In this document: positions 21,091 to 34,600 of the stretch, piece after piece
Layout: each line of letters opens with the position of its first letter
Position numbering within the stretch: the stretch's first letter is position 1
Assembly (NCBI GenBank): GCA_029532415.1
Contig: JAQOTA010000054.1
Location: forward strand, 3,100,001 to 3,164,000
Source: Marasmius tenuissimus
Lineage: Eukaryota > Basidiomycota > Agaricomycetes > Agaricales > Marasmiaceae
Length of the DNA: 64,000 nucleotides
Direction: 5' to 3'
The notes under the pieces: generated by a model
Told to the model about the DNA's origin: nothing
Databases searched by the model: none
The model's input: the letters and a program-made list of their open reading frames with translations, nothing else
Program-made: the position numbers and the translations under genes

Positions 21091-24000
21091 ATCGAATATC
21101 GGGTATTGAGCGTGGAGGTAAGAGTCAAGTGCAAGTGCGTCACTGTGATGTAGCGCTTTATATCCGACGGACGGAGACGGAACAAAATCGTGGAAACTGA
21201 GTATGAGGCCCGAGGAGATAAAAACAAGGAATAGCGTACGAGTTCGTTCATATATAGGCGTCTGTGTATGTTATTTACGGAGAGTTCTATTGGTAAGTGC
21301 TTAGTGAAGGCACTAGAACACGAGGCTCCGGGTACGAGTCCGCATTCAGCTTACGCTGCTTCAGATTACACTTCAAGTCCACGGAGCTGACTTGCTTGGT
21401 GAGCGGGACTAGCGGTGCTGATCAACATTTGAGTGTCGCTTACTTCCTCAAATTCCGACAGTGTCTGAGAGCTTTGACTGGTCGGCCGTCCAGGTGCGGA
21501 GCTGATGAAGACCGGGGGAAGCCTGAGATCATTCGGGTGCTGTATAGTCTCGGTTGATGGTTCAGTAATACCACCGAGGACTGGGCGTCAGCGTTCCACC
21601 GGTCAAGGATACTGGGATAGTAACAGAATGAAGGTATCCAATGGTACGAGTCTATGCCGGCCAAAGGAGTCGACGAACTTCGAAGGGAGGCACCAGAGAT
21701 CCCACCGACAAAGTATTTTGTCACCGTTCCGTGTGAGGGGCTAGCAAGACCTCCGAATCATCCCATAAAGACGGAGTCATCGTGTCCACTGGTGTTGATA
21801 GTACCGACATTAGCAGTCACGGCTTGAAGCCACATGTCTGGAGTCATGTTTGCAATTGTGCACTAGAGTTCGCGAGGAAACACGAAGAAAGCAGGTTACA
21901 GGTGTGAACTGGAGTGAATTTCCTGTCGCGAGTACCAGAGAGACTAGCCTATGCATTCAACGATGATCAGAGCTAGAGAAACAAGACTATCTTGATACAA
22001 GATACAAGGCAAGTGAAGACATTGTGAAGAGGTCAACTTGCAGTCGCGATTGGCGTGTGAAAATGCTTTGTAACAGGTCTCTCGGCTGCCTTCATCACGC
22101 CAGCCAAGTTGAAAGTTTGCCCATCTCGGTCACCAGCAAAAACTCAACGAAATCGACGATTCCTCAGCGAAACAGCGATACTGTATCTTGCAGACCGTTA
22201 TGAAGTCAATAAGACTCAGCTTCCAGCGTGTCAACCTTCAATACGTCCGCGTTATTGTTGAACGTCTCGGAGGAAGCAAGCTCGGTAATCAAATTACTTC
22301 ACGGTCTTTGACTTGACTGCGATAATAGGAGTAATGGGAAGCTTAGAACACCGGATTCTCGTTGAGAACTTCCGTCGCGGCGAATCACGTCGAATATTCG
22401 CAAACCATCACACGTCGAACTCTTCAGAGCAAAGGAAAGGGAGGGAGGGCACAAGTTAGGTCGTTCGGTCCGTTTTCAGTCCAAACATTGCGGTCTCAAA
22501 CAATGCTCAAGACTCTAGGGTTCGCATTCTTCTCCTCGAACATGTTCCGATTCCTCATCCTTTGTGGCGCATTAAATGAGTCCCCATTCCCCAGGCCTGA
22601 CAAATGGCTCGGTACTCAGACCGGAATGCAGGAGACATTTCATGTTCAGCGGGTACAAATACACAGACTCCGGTGATTAAACGTCTCCTGTCAGTCAGTT
22701 TGTAGGCCGCGTTGACATGCAGCTCACCTAGGAGCCATTGTCATCAATGACAGACCGTATTCAACCCATTCCTCTCTGTAGATTGGGTACTTTAGCTCCA
22801 ACTCGTCTCAAGTACGCGCCCACGCCAAGACCTCTCTGATCTTCGGTCCCGTTCAGCAACTGCATACGCACCCTGCCATTTGCTTCATCCCCCCCAATTC
22901 TTCCGCTCTATTCTTCTCTTCTCGGCTGCATGTTGAGCAGTCGATCTAGGACTCCAACTTCTGCGTCGGTTCCGTTCACAGGTTGCCGGCTCCGAGGCGC
23001 CTTCGAACCTAGTTTAACTTGCCACCTTCCAATCCGATTCTCGCTTCGTTCTTAACTTTGGTAGCTGAATTCTCTGGCCACAGACTGGTTCACTTGGTCG
23101 ATTGAATTCTGAAGACCCCCGAACTTCAAAAAGTATTATCCTGCACTGCTCCGTCCATTCTCTCTGCTCTGAATTGGGGTCAGCTGGCGTTATTTTCTCA
23201 CCGACTGGTGTTTCGTGTGTATGGGGTAACTGTTCAAGTATTCTTCCCCGCACATCTCAATGAAGGTCAGTAACGGACTGTGTGATGGTGTATGTATTGG
23301 GGTCCCCTTGGACCGTTAGTTCTTATTCATGCTTATCACAATGCCCAACCCGGGTCAGGACGTCGACTTTCACACTCACCGAACCTTGTTCTCGAACCCC
23401 ATACGTACGGCGGGTGAACGGACCAAGACGGACCATCGATGGTTCAATACCCCTGGTACCTGTGCAACCCACCCTCTCTCATCCCCTTCTCATTCCTTCA
23501 TTTACCGTGTCATCCCTCCGAGACGGAGAATATTCGCGATGAATACAGATACCTACTCGCCCAGGTGACCCTCGGGTTAAAGCAGTGCATTTTAGGGTTT
23601 TTAGTGGGCCCGACGCTCGTCACTTTGGATGTGTCAACACTTTCAAGGACCAGTACCTGTTCTCATGACTCTAGGTTCGCAACCCCTGTAATATTTGTGC
23701 TCTGGGCTTTGGCGAGACGCCCCCTCGATTCTTCCCGTCCAGCTTGGTTGGTCTTGTTTCCCACGAGTTGGGAAGCTATTCTTTGCGTCCCTCCTCCTAT
23801 CGGTCGGATATGGAGTGGGTTTTGTGGCCTTCGTGTACTGCAAGTTACAATCACACTGGTGCGTCGATCTTCCATACGAAGTCCAAGCTCCGTCCAGAGC
23901 ACAAGGTCGGCGGCAATCGGTCCGTGGAAGTATTGCGGGACGCGGCCTCTCTCCTACAGTACTTATTTGTCCTTTTGCTGTTCGCTTTATTGCTCTACAA

Positions 24001-27000
24001 CAACTCGCTGTATCATAGACTCACAGGCACAGCTACGGTGACATGGATGATGAACTGGGGCCTCGAGGAGCTATTTAGTATCTAATCATAAGGTCAGATT
24101 GATGTATGGACTCATTTGGCTGGATCGGCGGGCTCGGAGATGACGACGGTGGTGGTCGAGCGTCGACAGACTGACAGTCTCCCCCTTCCCCATCGTCTTT
24201 AGGTCGTATTTAGTGCCTTGATGTTTCTAGCGGTCTCGAACTGACTTGCGACTACTCGCTGCCAACGCTGGAGACTTCCGTCGCCGCCACCTCGTCTCAG
24301 CCCGCTGCTGTTGCCGTTTGTCGGGATTGACTACATATGGCTCATGCAATTAATCAATAAGATAATCTTCGTTCTATCACCCACATCACCGTGATTGTGG
24401 AGAACCTGCGTTTCATCGTAGATTCTTCCGTCTTGTCCCATTACCTCGGTCAGCGCAGTCGGCTCAGGTCGGGGATGCAAGACTGCGACTTCGATCTTGA
24501 TGGTGGTGTATTTCTCATACAGTAAAATGCTCGCTTCCGGCCGATTTTCCACCATCTGCTGGAACTTGTGCGTGCCGCTCGCTATCTACCCCTTTGCACA
24601 CTGTTCTGGACCTCGGAAGCGGGTTAGTAAATCCAGGGACCAAGACCTTGACAAGTTGTCCCGTCTAGCTCGTAGATCCTGATTAGTTCTCGGTGGCGTT
24701 CGTTTGTTTCCTCGTCGTACCTGAAATGTCGACGGAATGGGACACATTACCTGGGCGTTCTGGTGACCGTTTCTCGTTCAGATTCGGGAGGAATGTTTGT
24801 TGGTCTTGTTTCTCCTTCTGGATCCCTCTGTCTGTATCCGGCAGATTGGGCTTTGATCGCCCTTGCAATACTCACGGGAGTTGAATGGGGGGTTGGATAA
24901 GAAAGGATAAACGTTTAAAACCATTGGTTTGGATGTCGCCACTCGGGTACGGTTAATGGGTACACAGGGAGTTAGTCGGGTTAAGGACTGAGTACTGAGG
25001 ATGCACTTACATATGTTTGCAGGGACTGCCCAGGGCCAAATGAAGAATGACGGTGAGCTTCCGGGCTTCTCGCCGCTCGTGGAGTCAGGTCGTGAATTGT
25101 AATGCGCTATGCATACTATGTGAATACATCGGCTCATCTGGATAGCCAGTTAATGGTGGAGGAGGACGCGAACAACTTTGAGAGGGAGCTGGAGGTCGCC
25201 ATTGAACGCGTTGCTAAGGACAGTCTACTTCGGAGCTAGCTTGCACATATACTTACGCCAGCCAACACGAAATTAATACCCTCACCCTTCCCGAGCACGC
25301 AGGGTCAAGTAGAGCAGTCCGTTGAGTGAGGAATTACAACGTCCTCGGAAATTTGAGCGTCCCATCCTCCGTTCCCACCAATCAAGCCCCTAAGTATAGT
25401 GTCATCGGAATCCCTTCTCATGGTTGCTTAAGGCCACACGCGGTGTCTTTTCCTTATCTTGACTGGTGGTGTGATGGACGAACATGGAGAGAGCCACAGA
25501 GCCCGGGTCCAGATCGTCGCCCAGTCCATGTTAGTTCGGTATGTGCGACACGTTCTTTCAATTGTTTAGTGCAAGATGATTGAGAAAGAAGGTTTCTACA
25601 GATTATGTCGGCAGTGATGTTACACGTTTGTGCTGACGGAACACTGGGAATCGGGAAAAGCCTTGCTCCATGCCCGGGTTTAGAAACATTCCCTTTCTCC
25701 TGTCATATTTTCAAGAGTCATCTCCGAATAACGCTTGTGAAGCACTGAAGGCCGGTCGGGTCGCTGGCTTAGTACAGCCTGTTCTTCCCACGGGATTGTA
25801 CTAGCATGCGGCGTCGAGACTGAGGATGAGCTGAGCCCCTCAGGTTTTGTGAACTTTGAGGTACTATCACCGGGAAATTCCGAATACAAGTGGCAATGAA
25901 CTGATCAATCCTGCGAAATTGCCGTCTGTGCGCATCACGGGCCCAACACAAAGTTCGCTTCGCCGAGTTCTCCTCAGGCCAGAGGACTGGACTCCGTCAG
26001 TCCTGAGTCTCTTCAACACGCTATCGATACGTTGCGAACTCCTCCCTGGTCCAGCGGGATATGAGTCTATTCAGTGGTAAGTGCTAGTGTATTCAACACC
26101 TCCCTAAGCGACATTCCTTTGAACTCTGGCTCAGTCTTGATATGAATATTCTTTGAAGTCATATGTAATAAATGATACCGTTCACCATCGTAACCATCGA
26201 CCTCCTATCCAACCTTCTTGCCTCCGGAGTCCGATGCCTCCCCTGAGCGGATTTCAAAAATCGAGTCGGCTATGACCCTGATTGGCCTCTGAATTGGATA
26301 TCCGAGCACCCGATCCTATGGGTCTTGTACGGGTCTCCCGAGGCAAAGTGGAATTTAAGTTTTCTCGCCCTGGCTGAGGTCAAGCTGAGGTGGCCAGTTG
26401 AGTCCCGCTTAGTTCTATACAAAGCTGAATGCGAGTGCGGGCAATATATACGTTTCTATACATCAACTGAGTGCTCGGGCACACTGCCCCTCCACCTTCA
26501 ACTTCCCTGCACTCGAACCCCTGATCTTTCCTTTTGCCAGAAAGAGGGGAAATAGACGCCGGTCGTGCGTCCTTTTCGGAATGTTTTACACGGGGATATA
26601 AGGTATCACAAGAAAAGAAATCCCCCGAGTCGGAGGGCCGCAGGAGTTCCGTTTTCTTGATTCTGACGAATCCTCTGGGCAGGTGGAAGAAAGAGAGAGC
26701 ACAAGCACTCGCCGACGAGGAAGGTTTGTGCAGCTGTGCCACGGGCCTCGAGGCTGTCGATAATTAAACCATTTGTGGGAACAATCCATACCATCAAAGC
26801 GGGGTCCATTTGAGAATGAATGAAAGACGAAATTTCACACCTTGACTCAAGGCAGAAAACGTCATGATGTCCAGTGCACAATTGAAAGAGCCCGGAAGAC
26901 GTCCCGAGCTGTGTTTGTGCTTGAGTCGCCGATTGTCGAGCTACCTTCAGACTTTCAGTTTGAAGGCAATAAGAGAACAGTCTCCATCGCACTTCGGCGC

Positions 27001-29205
27001 GCTTCCGAATCAGTCAAAAAAAGCTAGTCGAACGGGGGCACATTTGGATCGGTCTTCCGCCGGGTGGTTCGCCGGAGGTTGTGGAAGTGAATCAGTTCGA
27101 AATATGATTTGCCTTTTTTGGATGGTCAGAAGGTTGGCTGTGCCACCGACGCGGCGACGCGTCCTTCCGGGGCTGCCTTTCCATCATGGTGATCATCGAA
27201 GAGACGAGTGGAGTTCAAGCATAGAGTCGCCTCTGGGCTATATTTCTCGACGGCGGGTGTGCTCGAGCTGAGTTCTCTGCAAGGTGTCATCAGAATCGGT
27301 GTGTGTCGAACGTTGCTTCTCAACTTCCATGACATGAACTTGGGTATCAACATTCAAGAACTCTTTGTCAGGAAGAGCAACAAAAACGCCTCGGTATTCC
27401 GGTATTCAAGCTTCGATTCGATGCTGTATCATCTAATAGATAATTATAGATGGATGGCTTGTTTGACTTCGAAGATGTATCGATATGATACATGGATCGA
27501 CAGTCCTCGCACGCAGGAGGCTAGTCAGCCACCGAGAACTTCGGAGGGGAGACTTACCGTCCTTGATCCCAATTAATTCGGTCGATATGCGACCAGTATG
27601 ATTATCGGGCCTGGCCAGCTGGCAGCAATGCACCTCAACCATCCTAAAGGAATCAGTACTTACCACTCAGTAACCAGTACTCTAGTCGGTGGATCAAACC
27701 TTGCTGGCCTCGAAATACCGACAGATACCCATTTGCCCAGCTGCGGTGGGCAGCAGGCATGGAGCGGGCTGCAGGGGAGCACAGCTGTTGGTCCTCGGCG
27801 CGACTGAGGGAGGCTAGGCTGCTAACTTGGGATGATCACCATCTGGTGTGCATCATCAGCCATCATTCAGCGTCAAAATCAATACAAAGCTAGTTAATTT
27901 ATCTCATATTCTACCTACGAGTAGGGGCGCGCAGGGACCTTGTGATTGATTAAGCCCACAGGATGGTATGTACCCACAGCTCACAGGAATCCACCCGTCT
28001 TTAAAATCAGGCGATTCCGTGTAGTGGGGACCTGAGGTATTGGCCTGCTTCAGTTCGGGGGCGAAGGAACTTCTCATGTCCCAGGGTACTGTTCCCGACG
28101 ATTGGAATATCGAAATCTTATACGCTAAATCCTGAGTAGAGGCCGGTAAAGCCTCGCTAATCAATGACAATGCCTCCCCGGTCGCCTCCCCATGGCAGGA
28201 CGCACGAAGGTGGGACGATGACTCCGAGGCCACAATCGCGTCAAGAATCCGGGTCAAATCGTACATCGAACGGCTAGGACGGCGGAAGGAGTGGAGACGA
28301 CTGAATTACGACAGCAAGAAGGGGACTCTGGTTCTACTAAAAATCAATGGGAATCAGGGAACAAGGGAAAAAATTTGCCATTGCAATTTGGTGGCACTGT
28401 TATCACATTATTTTCCCTCCATTACCCGTGATCTCGCAAGGTTCTGGAGAAATAACGCTAGCCCTTGCCCGTTCCAGCCATATCGTGATTAGGATCTCGC
28501 AATTCCTTCCTCGGAAAGGTAGACGCCGTGCTCTTTCATGTATGGGACTTTCGGTCGCTCCCGAAGAACTATCAGGATTTTATATACGTTCATGTGAGGT
28601 ACGGTATTGGAACATATACATATTATAATATATAAAGTAAGTATATGGAGCACTTTGCATGGTATACAGCCGACGAAAGACCTTAGTGATGGCGAGAAGA
28701 GGGGTGGAAAAGAGAGGGGGTAAAAAGCAATACAAAAACGCGACGACTCTAAACACTGACAGCGACGAAAGAGGGTGTGGAGTTGTGGGCGTGGGGAACG
28801 ATGAAGCCCCGCGCCGGGCAACAACAATTGAGAAAGCGGGTAATAAGGGTTCGACAGGGCAAAAAGGGTAATCAGAAAAGGGACATGCCCGCCGTCAAAG
28901 AGTTGGACAATGATGGAAAGGCGACAGCGACATCGGCTAACCGTGAATGAATGAGAACTTGAAAGGATATCGAGTGCAACGCGAGAACGAAAAGAAAGGA
29001 AACATCAGCAAGACAAGACCTGAGGAGTCCGTCGACGACCGTTAGTGTTCGTCAAGGCTTAAATAACTCGAGCGAACGAACAAGATAATGATGGGATATA
29101 CACACTGTTTGGATATAAACAACATTTTTTGACGTATGCTGGATGCGTTGGCAGAGACAACGACAGCAAAGCTAACGAAACTGTCACCGCAGAACAACAA
29201 TTGCT
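21091..29205. other. 8.1 kb gene-poor stretch
   Basis: Between the SEC14 start and the TALE homeobox stop I cannot support any gene. Open frames stay below about 200 codons and show no family motifs. Hydrophobic frames at 23.7-24.1 kb (such as LFFASLLLSVGYGVGFVAF) overlap in different frames and do not join cleanly. An AT-rich patch with TATA-like repeats lies at about 28,610-28,640. Purine-rich plus-strand sequence at 28,660-29,100 may be the 3' flank of the homeobox gene. CpG content looks like the rest of the window, so it is not obviously methylated repeat. It may hold regulatory DNA, a non-coding RNA or decayed sequence. Confidence 0.5.
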
Positions 29206-31182
29206 TTATTGCGGTGTAGCATATCCTGAACCTGGCGTCGAGCCAGCGGAATGGCTAGGTGCATCGCCAAAGTATTGTTGATCTTGACCACTTCCCTGAC
29301 CCCGACTGTAGCTACCATTCGAGTACATCGACCCAGTGCCCCCACTAGAGCCCGACGAAGTGAAAGGGTTATTCGAGAGTGTCGGCGGTGCGGAGAGAGG
29401 AACGCCGGACCCCATATATGGCTGTTGTGGAAGCGCATTGGGGTAGATATTTCCGACGTTACGACTTTGCGAAGCATTGTAATCGAGACCACCTGGTCCC
29501 ATCTGATGTTGATGGGAACCCGATTGTGAGAGCCCGAGTAGGGGACGTCCATTGGAGCCCATATAATCACCGGGATGTCGAGGCGGCATTGACTGGAGAG
29601 ACAATGGGTGATAGAGGTGAAGGGAATCAGCGGGTAGTGAAGCACGACGGCTCATGGGGTGGTCGAGCAGCCCCGACAAGGAAGCACTCCGTGAGGTAGG
29701 GGGGAAGGGCGCGGTGGTGGTGGGGTTTGTGGAAGGTCTTGCTGGAGCAAGGATACGACGTCTCGCCTGTTAGGTGAATGACTTAATAATGTTCGACAAC
29801 GACAATGATGAGAAGACTCACGTTGATCATCCAATTCGAGACTTGACTCATCGACAACCCAGTAGCATGACAGAGCTGTTTCTTCTCTTCCTCGCTCGGA
29901 TATGGATGGTCGGAGTGGCGATGAAGCCATGCCTTGAGGAAATCGGTGGTCTCCTTGGGGAGCTTTCCCCTCTTGCGCTGAGGTCGCTCACATAGGGAGG
30001 AGGCGGGGAGAGCCTGCGGGGAGCGCGATGGCGACGTGCTAGGGTTGGCGGGCATAGAGGAAGAATAATGAGGGGCAGTGGGAGGAAGAACGTAGTCCTG
30101 GTTGGGGAAGGACCATTCGGTTTTTATGCCAGGTCTGCGATCCTGATGACCCGAGATACGAGCCTCAGCCGAGCCTGCGAACATTTGTGCCTGTGTTGAG
30201 GCGCTAAATGACGCGTGGCGTAAGGTCTCGTCGTATTTAACGGCCGGGCTGGAGAGCTGGCCCGGAGTTGAGCTGGGTCTCACGATTCCAGAGGCATTTG
30301 AAGTCCAAGATTCTGAGTCTGCGGAATATGGGGAAAGCCCCGGAGCACGATAGCCTGAGGAAAGGGGGGAATTGTAATTTGAGGAGGAAAAATTGGAACT
30401 GGACGGAGTAGTTCCGGTGCTCGGGTAGGACGAATCATAAGGGGGAACGCCAAACGAAGTGTCCGCTGAAAGCCTGGGACGCGACGCGACCTTGTTATCA
30501 TCGTCACTGTTTGGCGGGAACGTGTACGTCGAGAGGGACGACTGAGTGGCTGGTGCGTAAGTCGGGCGCTGACTTGGATGGGGATATGGAGAATGGCGAA
30601 TACGACTCTCGTGAAGAATGGTGGGCAAAGACGCGCGACGGTAGTCTGTAGGGCGCACTGAATCGTCCTCAAAGGCAAGAATTGAGGGCAACTGGACTCT
30701 GGTGTGGTCGACGGGTTGCTCCGAAGCCACTGAAGAATGGTCCTTCGAGTGGTCCTGGTCCTCCCAATGCTGTTGATCTCCGCGCAGGCGCTTCGATTCC
30801 TGCTCGTCAGACGGACTCAAGGGCCTCTTGTCGGGACGAGAAAGGACACTGCTTTCCGTATCTGTTGTTGAAGTATTCGAGCTGGACATTCGCCTGTCTC
30901 CGTAATCGAGGTCTGTCGGACTGAAAGATGGGAAAAAGGGCAATGAGCTCCAACTGTCAGGTAACTTTTGGAAGACCGTTAACGAACATTATAGCAGGTG
31001 AAGCGGCTGGAGACAGGTATTCGATAGAGGCGGATTTTGGGCCCTCGCTAGTCAAGATGACAGTTTTCATGAGAGGTGACAGATCTGACAGGGGAACTGG
31101 GTACTCACAGGGCAAACTGCAGCTGCTGAACGTTATACGAGTTGAGCTCGCCTAGAGAAAGCTGCTTGGGGTCGTCAATCAT
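29206..31182 (-). CDS. TALE-class (KN-type) homeodomain transcription factor
   Basis: Predicted 577-aa nuclear regulator. The homeodomain lies at about residues 331-392. Its first part is RKRGKLPKETTDFLKAWLHR, the loop HSDHPYPSEEEKKQL has the three-residue TALE insertion (PYP), and recognition helix 3 is SQVSNWMINARRR with the invariant Trp and Asn. Flanks are Ser/Pro/Tyr-rich and disordered, as in activation domains; a basic KRPLSPSDEQESKRLRG lies near residue 55. Exons are 31182-31109, 30920-29822 and 29766-29206; the last intron splits the homeodomain right after WMIN. Start MIDDPKQLSLGELNSYNVQQ is supported by a clean GTGAGT donor. Agaricomycete homeodomain regulators of this kind (Hom1/Hom2) act in fruiting, but I cannot say which orthologue this is. 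Confidence 0.9.
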
Positions 31183-31697
31183 AACAGCCTTGAGGGCTCG
31201 TGTAGGCGTCGGAGACGATGATGGTGGTCGAGAAGAAAGATGGTGGCTGGCGGGCAAGCAGAAAAGTAAAGGGAATTTTTGTGAGCAACAAAGGACCCTA
31301 TATAATAACAGGGAATAAACTGGATAAATCCTCTTTAATTGCGTCGTAAGTCCAAATACTCTATTAAATATCCACCGTGTTTATGTCCAAACAAGGAAGC
31401 AACAGCAGCGATCGCCAATCTGCGTTCCTTACCTAATCATCCCAAATCAATACACAAACTTGATAATTATGGTTAAATTACCTCGCTTGCCGCATTCGGT
31501 ACATTAAATCCCACAACACTCAGGCACCCGCCCGAGCCAACCCAAACCATTTGCCCGGAACAGCTCGAACCAGTTCGCTAGTCGCACACCAATCCATCGT
31601 CGATATCGCGCACATCGATTCAACAGAAACAAAGAACTAAAGAACTAAACTATCTAGCAACTATGTACGGGCGCACTCCAGTCGCGGTGTCGAGGAG
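31183..31697. promoter_or_regulatory. TALE gene promoter and NUD1 3' flank
   Basis: Spacer between two minus-strand genes, expected to contain the homeobox promoter and the 3' end of the downstream scaffold gene. Apart from the TATA-like element described separately, nothing recognised. Confidence 0.45.
31299..31305 (-). promoter_or_regulatory. Candidate TATA box of the TALE homeobox gene
   Basis: TTATATA on the minus strand, about 117 nt upstream of the homeobox ATG at 31182, followed by a long leader. Position is plausible; the call rests on this motif only. Confidence 0.35.
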
Positions 31698-34600
31698 TCA
31701 TTTCTTGCCTATTATCCCCACCAGCAGTTTGTGTGCCTTGTCTCGTTCCTTCTCCGTCACCTCTATCCCGTCCAGCATTCGTATTCGCGGGCACGCCTCC
31801 ATCACCAGCCCCCGATACGCCAGTCGCCCAATATACGAATCGTTCGGCAAGTCTCGTCGGAACTTGCTGTCCAGGTCTTGCCATGCGGGCCCACCATTCC
31901 CATTCTTCCGTCCCCCCGGGGGTCCTTCAGATGGCTGGAGTGCTCCAGGAACATCCTTCACGAGCAGGGGTAGGTACCATCCCAACGTGCATGGGTTCAT
32001 TCTCAGGTCCAGCATTTCGACCTCCGGCATTCGCTGCAGCAAGCGTATTATTGCCTTCGTGCCTTTGAGTCGAGACCCAATGATCGTCAATTTGACCAGC
32101 CTCGTCAGTCCCTCCAGTTGTCTCACATCCTCCAGGAAGTTATAGTTGAGGTTGAGCACCCGGACATTCGGTATTAGGTCTTTCAAACCCTCCGGCAGTT
32201 TGGTCAGCCTGCACGCCGCCAACTCCAGATAAACCAGATTGTAGCATGAGTCGGTTAAGAAACTAGCACCTAGTCCATTACCTGTGCAAATATGAGGAGG
32301 TGGCGAATAGAGTCCCAACCCCCGCGGTAACATGAGACAACGGTATCATTCCATGACAACAATTTGCGTGCTTACCGGAAAGATAGAGACGCCTTACATC
32401 GCGCGTATCTCTACCACCGAGTTGGCTACAGGACCCTTCCGCGTCAGTATACCGTTCTACCGTCCATAAATCGCTAAACCACATACCATCCCCGACCACC
32501 CTGATTTCGTACGCTCAGATTCTCTAGCTTTGAGAGACGCTCTAATCGCAGGATCTGAGTCAACGAATTATTGTCCGCGTAGAGCGTCCGTAGGTTGACG
32601 ACGTTGCTCGCGTTCAGGACGGTCAACCGATTTCCACTAACGCGAAGAATCCTCAGTCTGGGCATAGCCCCACCAAATTCTATCGTCCCTAGTGAATTGT
32701 TGTCTGCGTCGGTAAAAGAGGAGGGAAAAACAAAGTTTAATTAGTACGGGTTTCGAGCCGGAAGGGACACGAAATTAACTTTCGTGTTCTCACATCGTCA
32801 CTCACCCAAGTTTAAGACAATTAGAGAAGGCAGCGATGCCAACTTTGATATGCTATCCAAACGGTTGTGGCTCAGGTTGAGCATTTCCATTCGGCTCCTG
32901 TGAATCGCAAGGGGAGAAGGATCACATGGAGGGAGGAAGAATGTGGAGAGGAGCTAAATCATTCCAATCATTGAATACGAGAGCGACGACCGTACGTACC
33001 ATCGATGTCTCTCGAGGTCAATCGATCTAATGGAGTTCCCTTGAAGACTCAACTTCACTAGTCCGTCCATCTCTTCAAGCCCGTCCGTGCTTGTTATCTT
33101 GTTTCCATCAGCTTTCAGTTCCCTTAGATGTCGCAGGCACGATAACTCTGGGGATTCGAAATCAAGGTTAGCTTCGGCCTTCCTATAGGAGAAATTCACC
33201 GGGCCCACTTACGAGTTAATGACTCGATCTCGTTCCCACTGATGTCCAGGTTCTCGAGGTTCAGTAAGTGATGGTAAGAGGTTAACGCTGTAAGGCTGTC
33301 CCCAGAAAGCAAACGCAGTTAGACAAGGATTTACCTATGTTGATCAGTCTTCCCTACCTATTTGACGAGACAGATAGTGTCCGGACCGTGCCAGGGATAC
33401 CGCTAAGCCACGAGAGAAGGTTATTGTTCCTATGAGCAAAATGAGCTGAGTTAACGACCGGATCCCGTTTAGCCGAAACAAAGGAGGAATGACGAACATC
33501 TTCAGGGAGTCAAGCTTTGGTAAAAACTCCTTCAGCCTTGCAGCGCTTTCAATGTTCTTCCCGGACAAATCGATGGCACTCAGTTGCTCCCAATGGGGTT
33601 CAAATGGTTCCACGTCCGTTATTACCTGCACAAGACGGTCGTGGGCGACACCAAACGAACATTCGGTAAGGAAGGTCTGGTTGCCGGTCTTATTGGGGGA
33701 CCGGAACGCATCAGACCGGGAGAACACCCTCTTGGGACTTCTCGATGTTGAAGCGTTACTGTTGATAGGGGCGGAGCTTGGCTGCCGTTTCGCCAGGGGT
33801 TGTAATTCTTCAGGCCGCGAAGCACCTGAGGACGAAGCTTTGGAAGGTGATTGGTCTGATCTTGAGTCACTATCAGAGTCCTCTAGTGCCGCCATCATAT
33901 CGGCAATCCGTTTCGATCGTGCAGATGGTACGGTGTGATTCGCATCTGCGGCTTCTTCGGAATAATCGAGCTCGGAGTCGTCCTCGCCGTTTCGGCCCAA
34001 CCCACGAATAGGCCCTTCACGTTTTCCGTCAGAAAAGCTGACAGAGCGACGGTGTTTGGGGTGGCGGAGTGGTGTCTTGTACTTTACACTCGAATCCTTC
34101 AGGGCTGACGTGGGCGTGGCACCAGGGGTTTTCAGGACAGAACGGATAGAAGAAGAAGAGGGCTGCAGCGATTGTGGACGGTTGGGTGTATCGGGGATAG
34201 TGTTGACAATTGGTACGACAGAAGAAGAGGAAGGTTTTACAGAAACGTCACGGGGTGGCGTTGTCGTCAAATCGGACTCGTTTTCAGAGTCGATCACTTC
34301 GACTGTGGCTTCAACTAACTCGGAGTGTTCGTCAGCAATGAGTTCGTCCTGACCAGCCTCTGAATCCGTCGTTCTGGCGTCGTCGTCTTCAATGCCTGTC
34401 ATAACATCCACTATTCGCGCGGAGGCATCGTCGGTCTCGAAGCTGGTTAGAACCAGTTCCTCCTCGTCCTCAACTTCAGACTGTTCCTCGACCCGACTCA
34501 GCTCCGTGTGTCCAATACCGAACGACTGGTCCTCCGGTCCATCTTCCTCCTCTTCATCCTCATGCTCCGCACCGTCACCCAACATACTCCGTCCCCTCGA

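Noticed and set aside
23439..24085. Membrane protein gene suggested by hydrophobic frames
   Set aside because: Hydrophobic stretches occur in three overlapping frames with different breaks and no splice path joins them convincingly.
29206..31182. Mating-type A (HD) locus
   Set aside because: The homeodomain is TALE class but there is no divergent HD1/HD2 pair, and the usual neighbours (mitochondrial intermediate peptidase, beta-fg) are absent.
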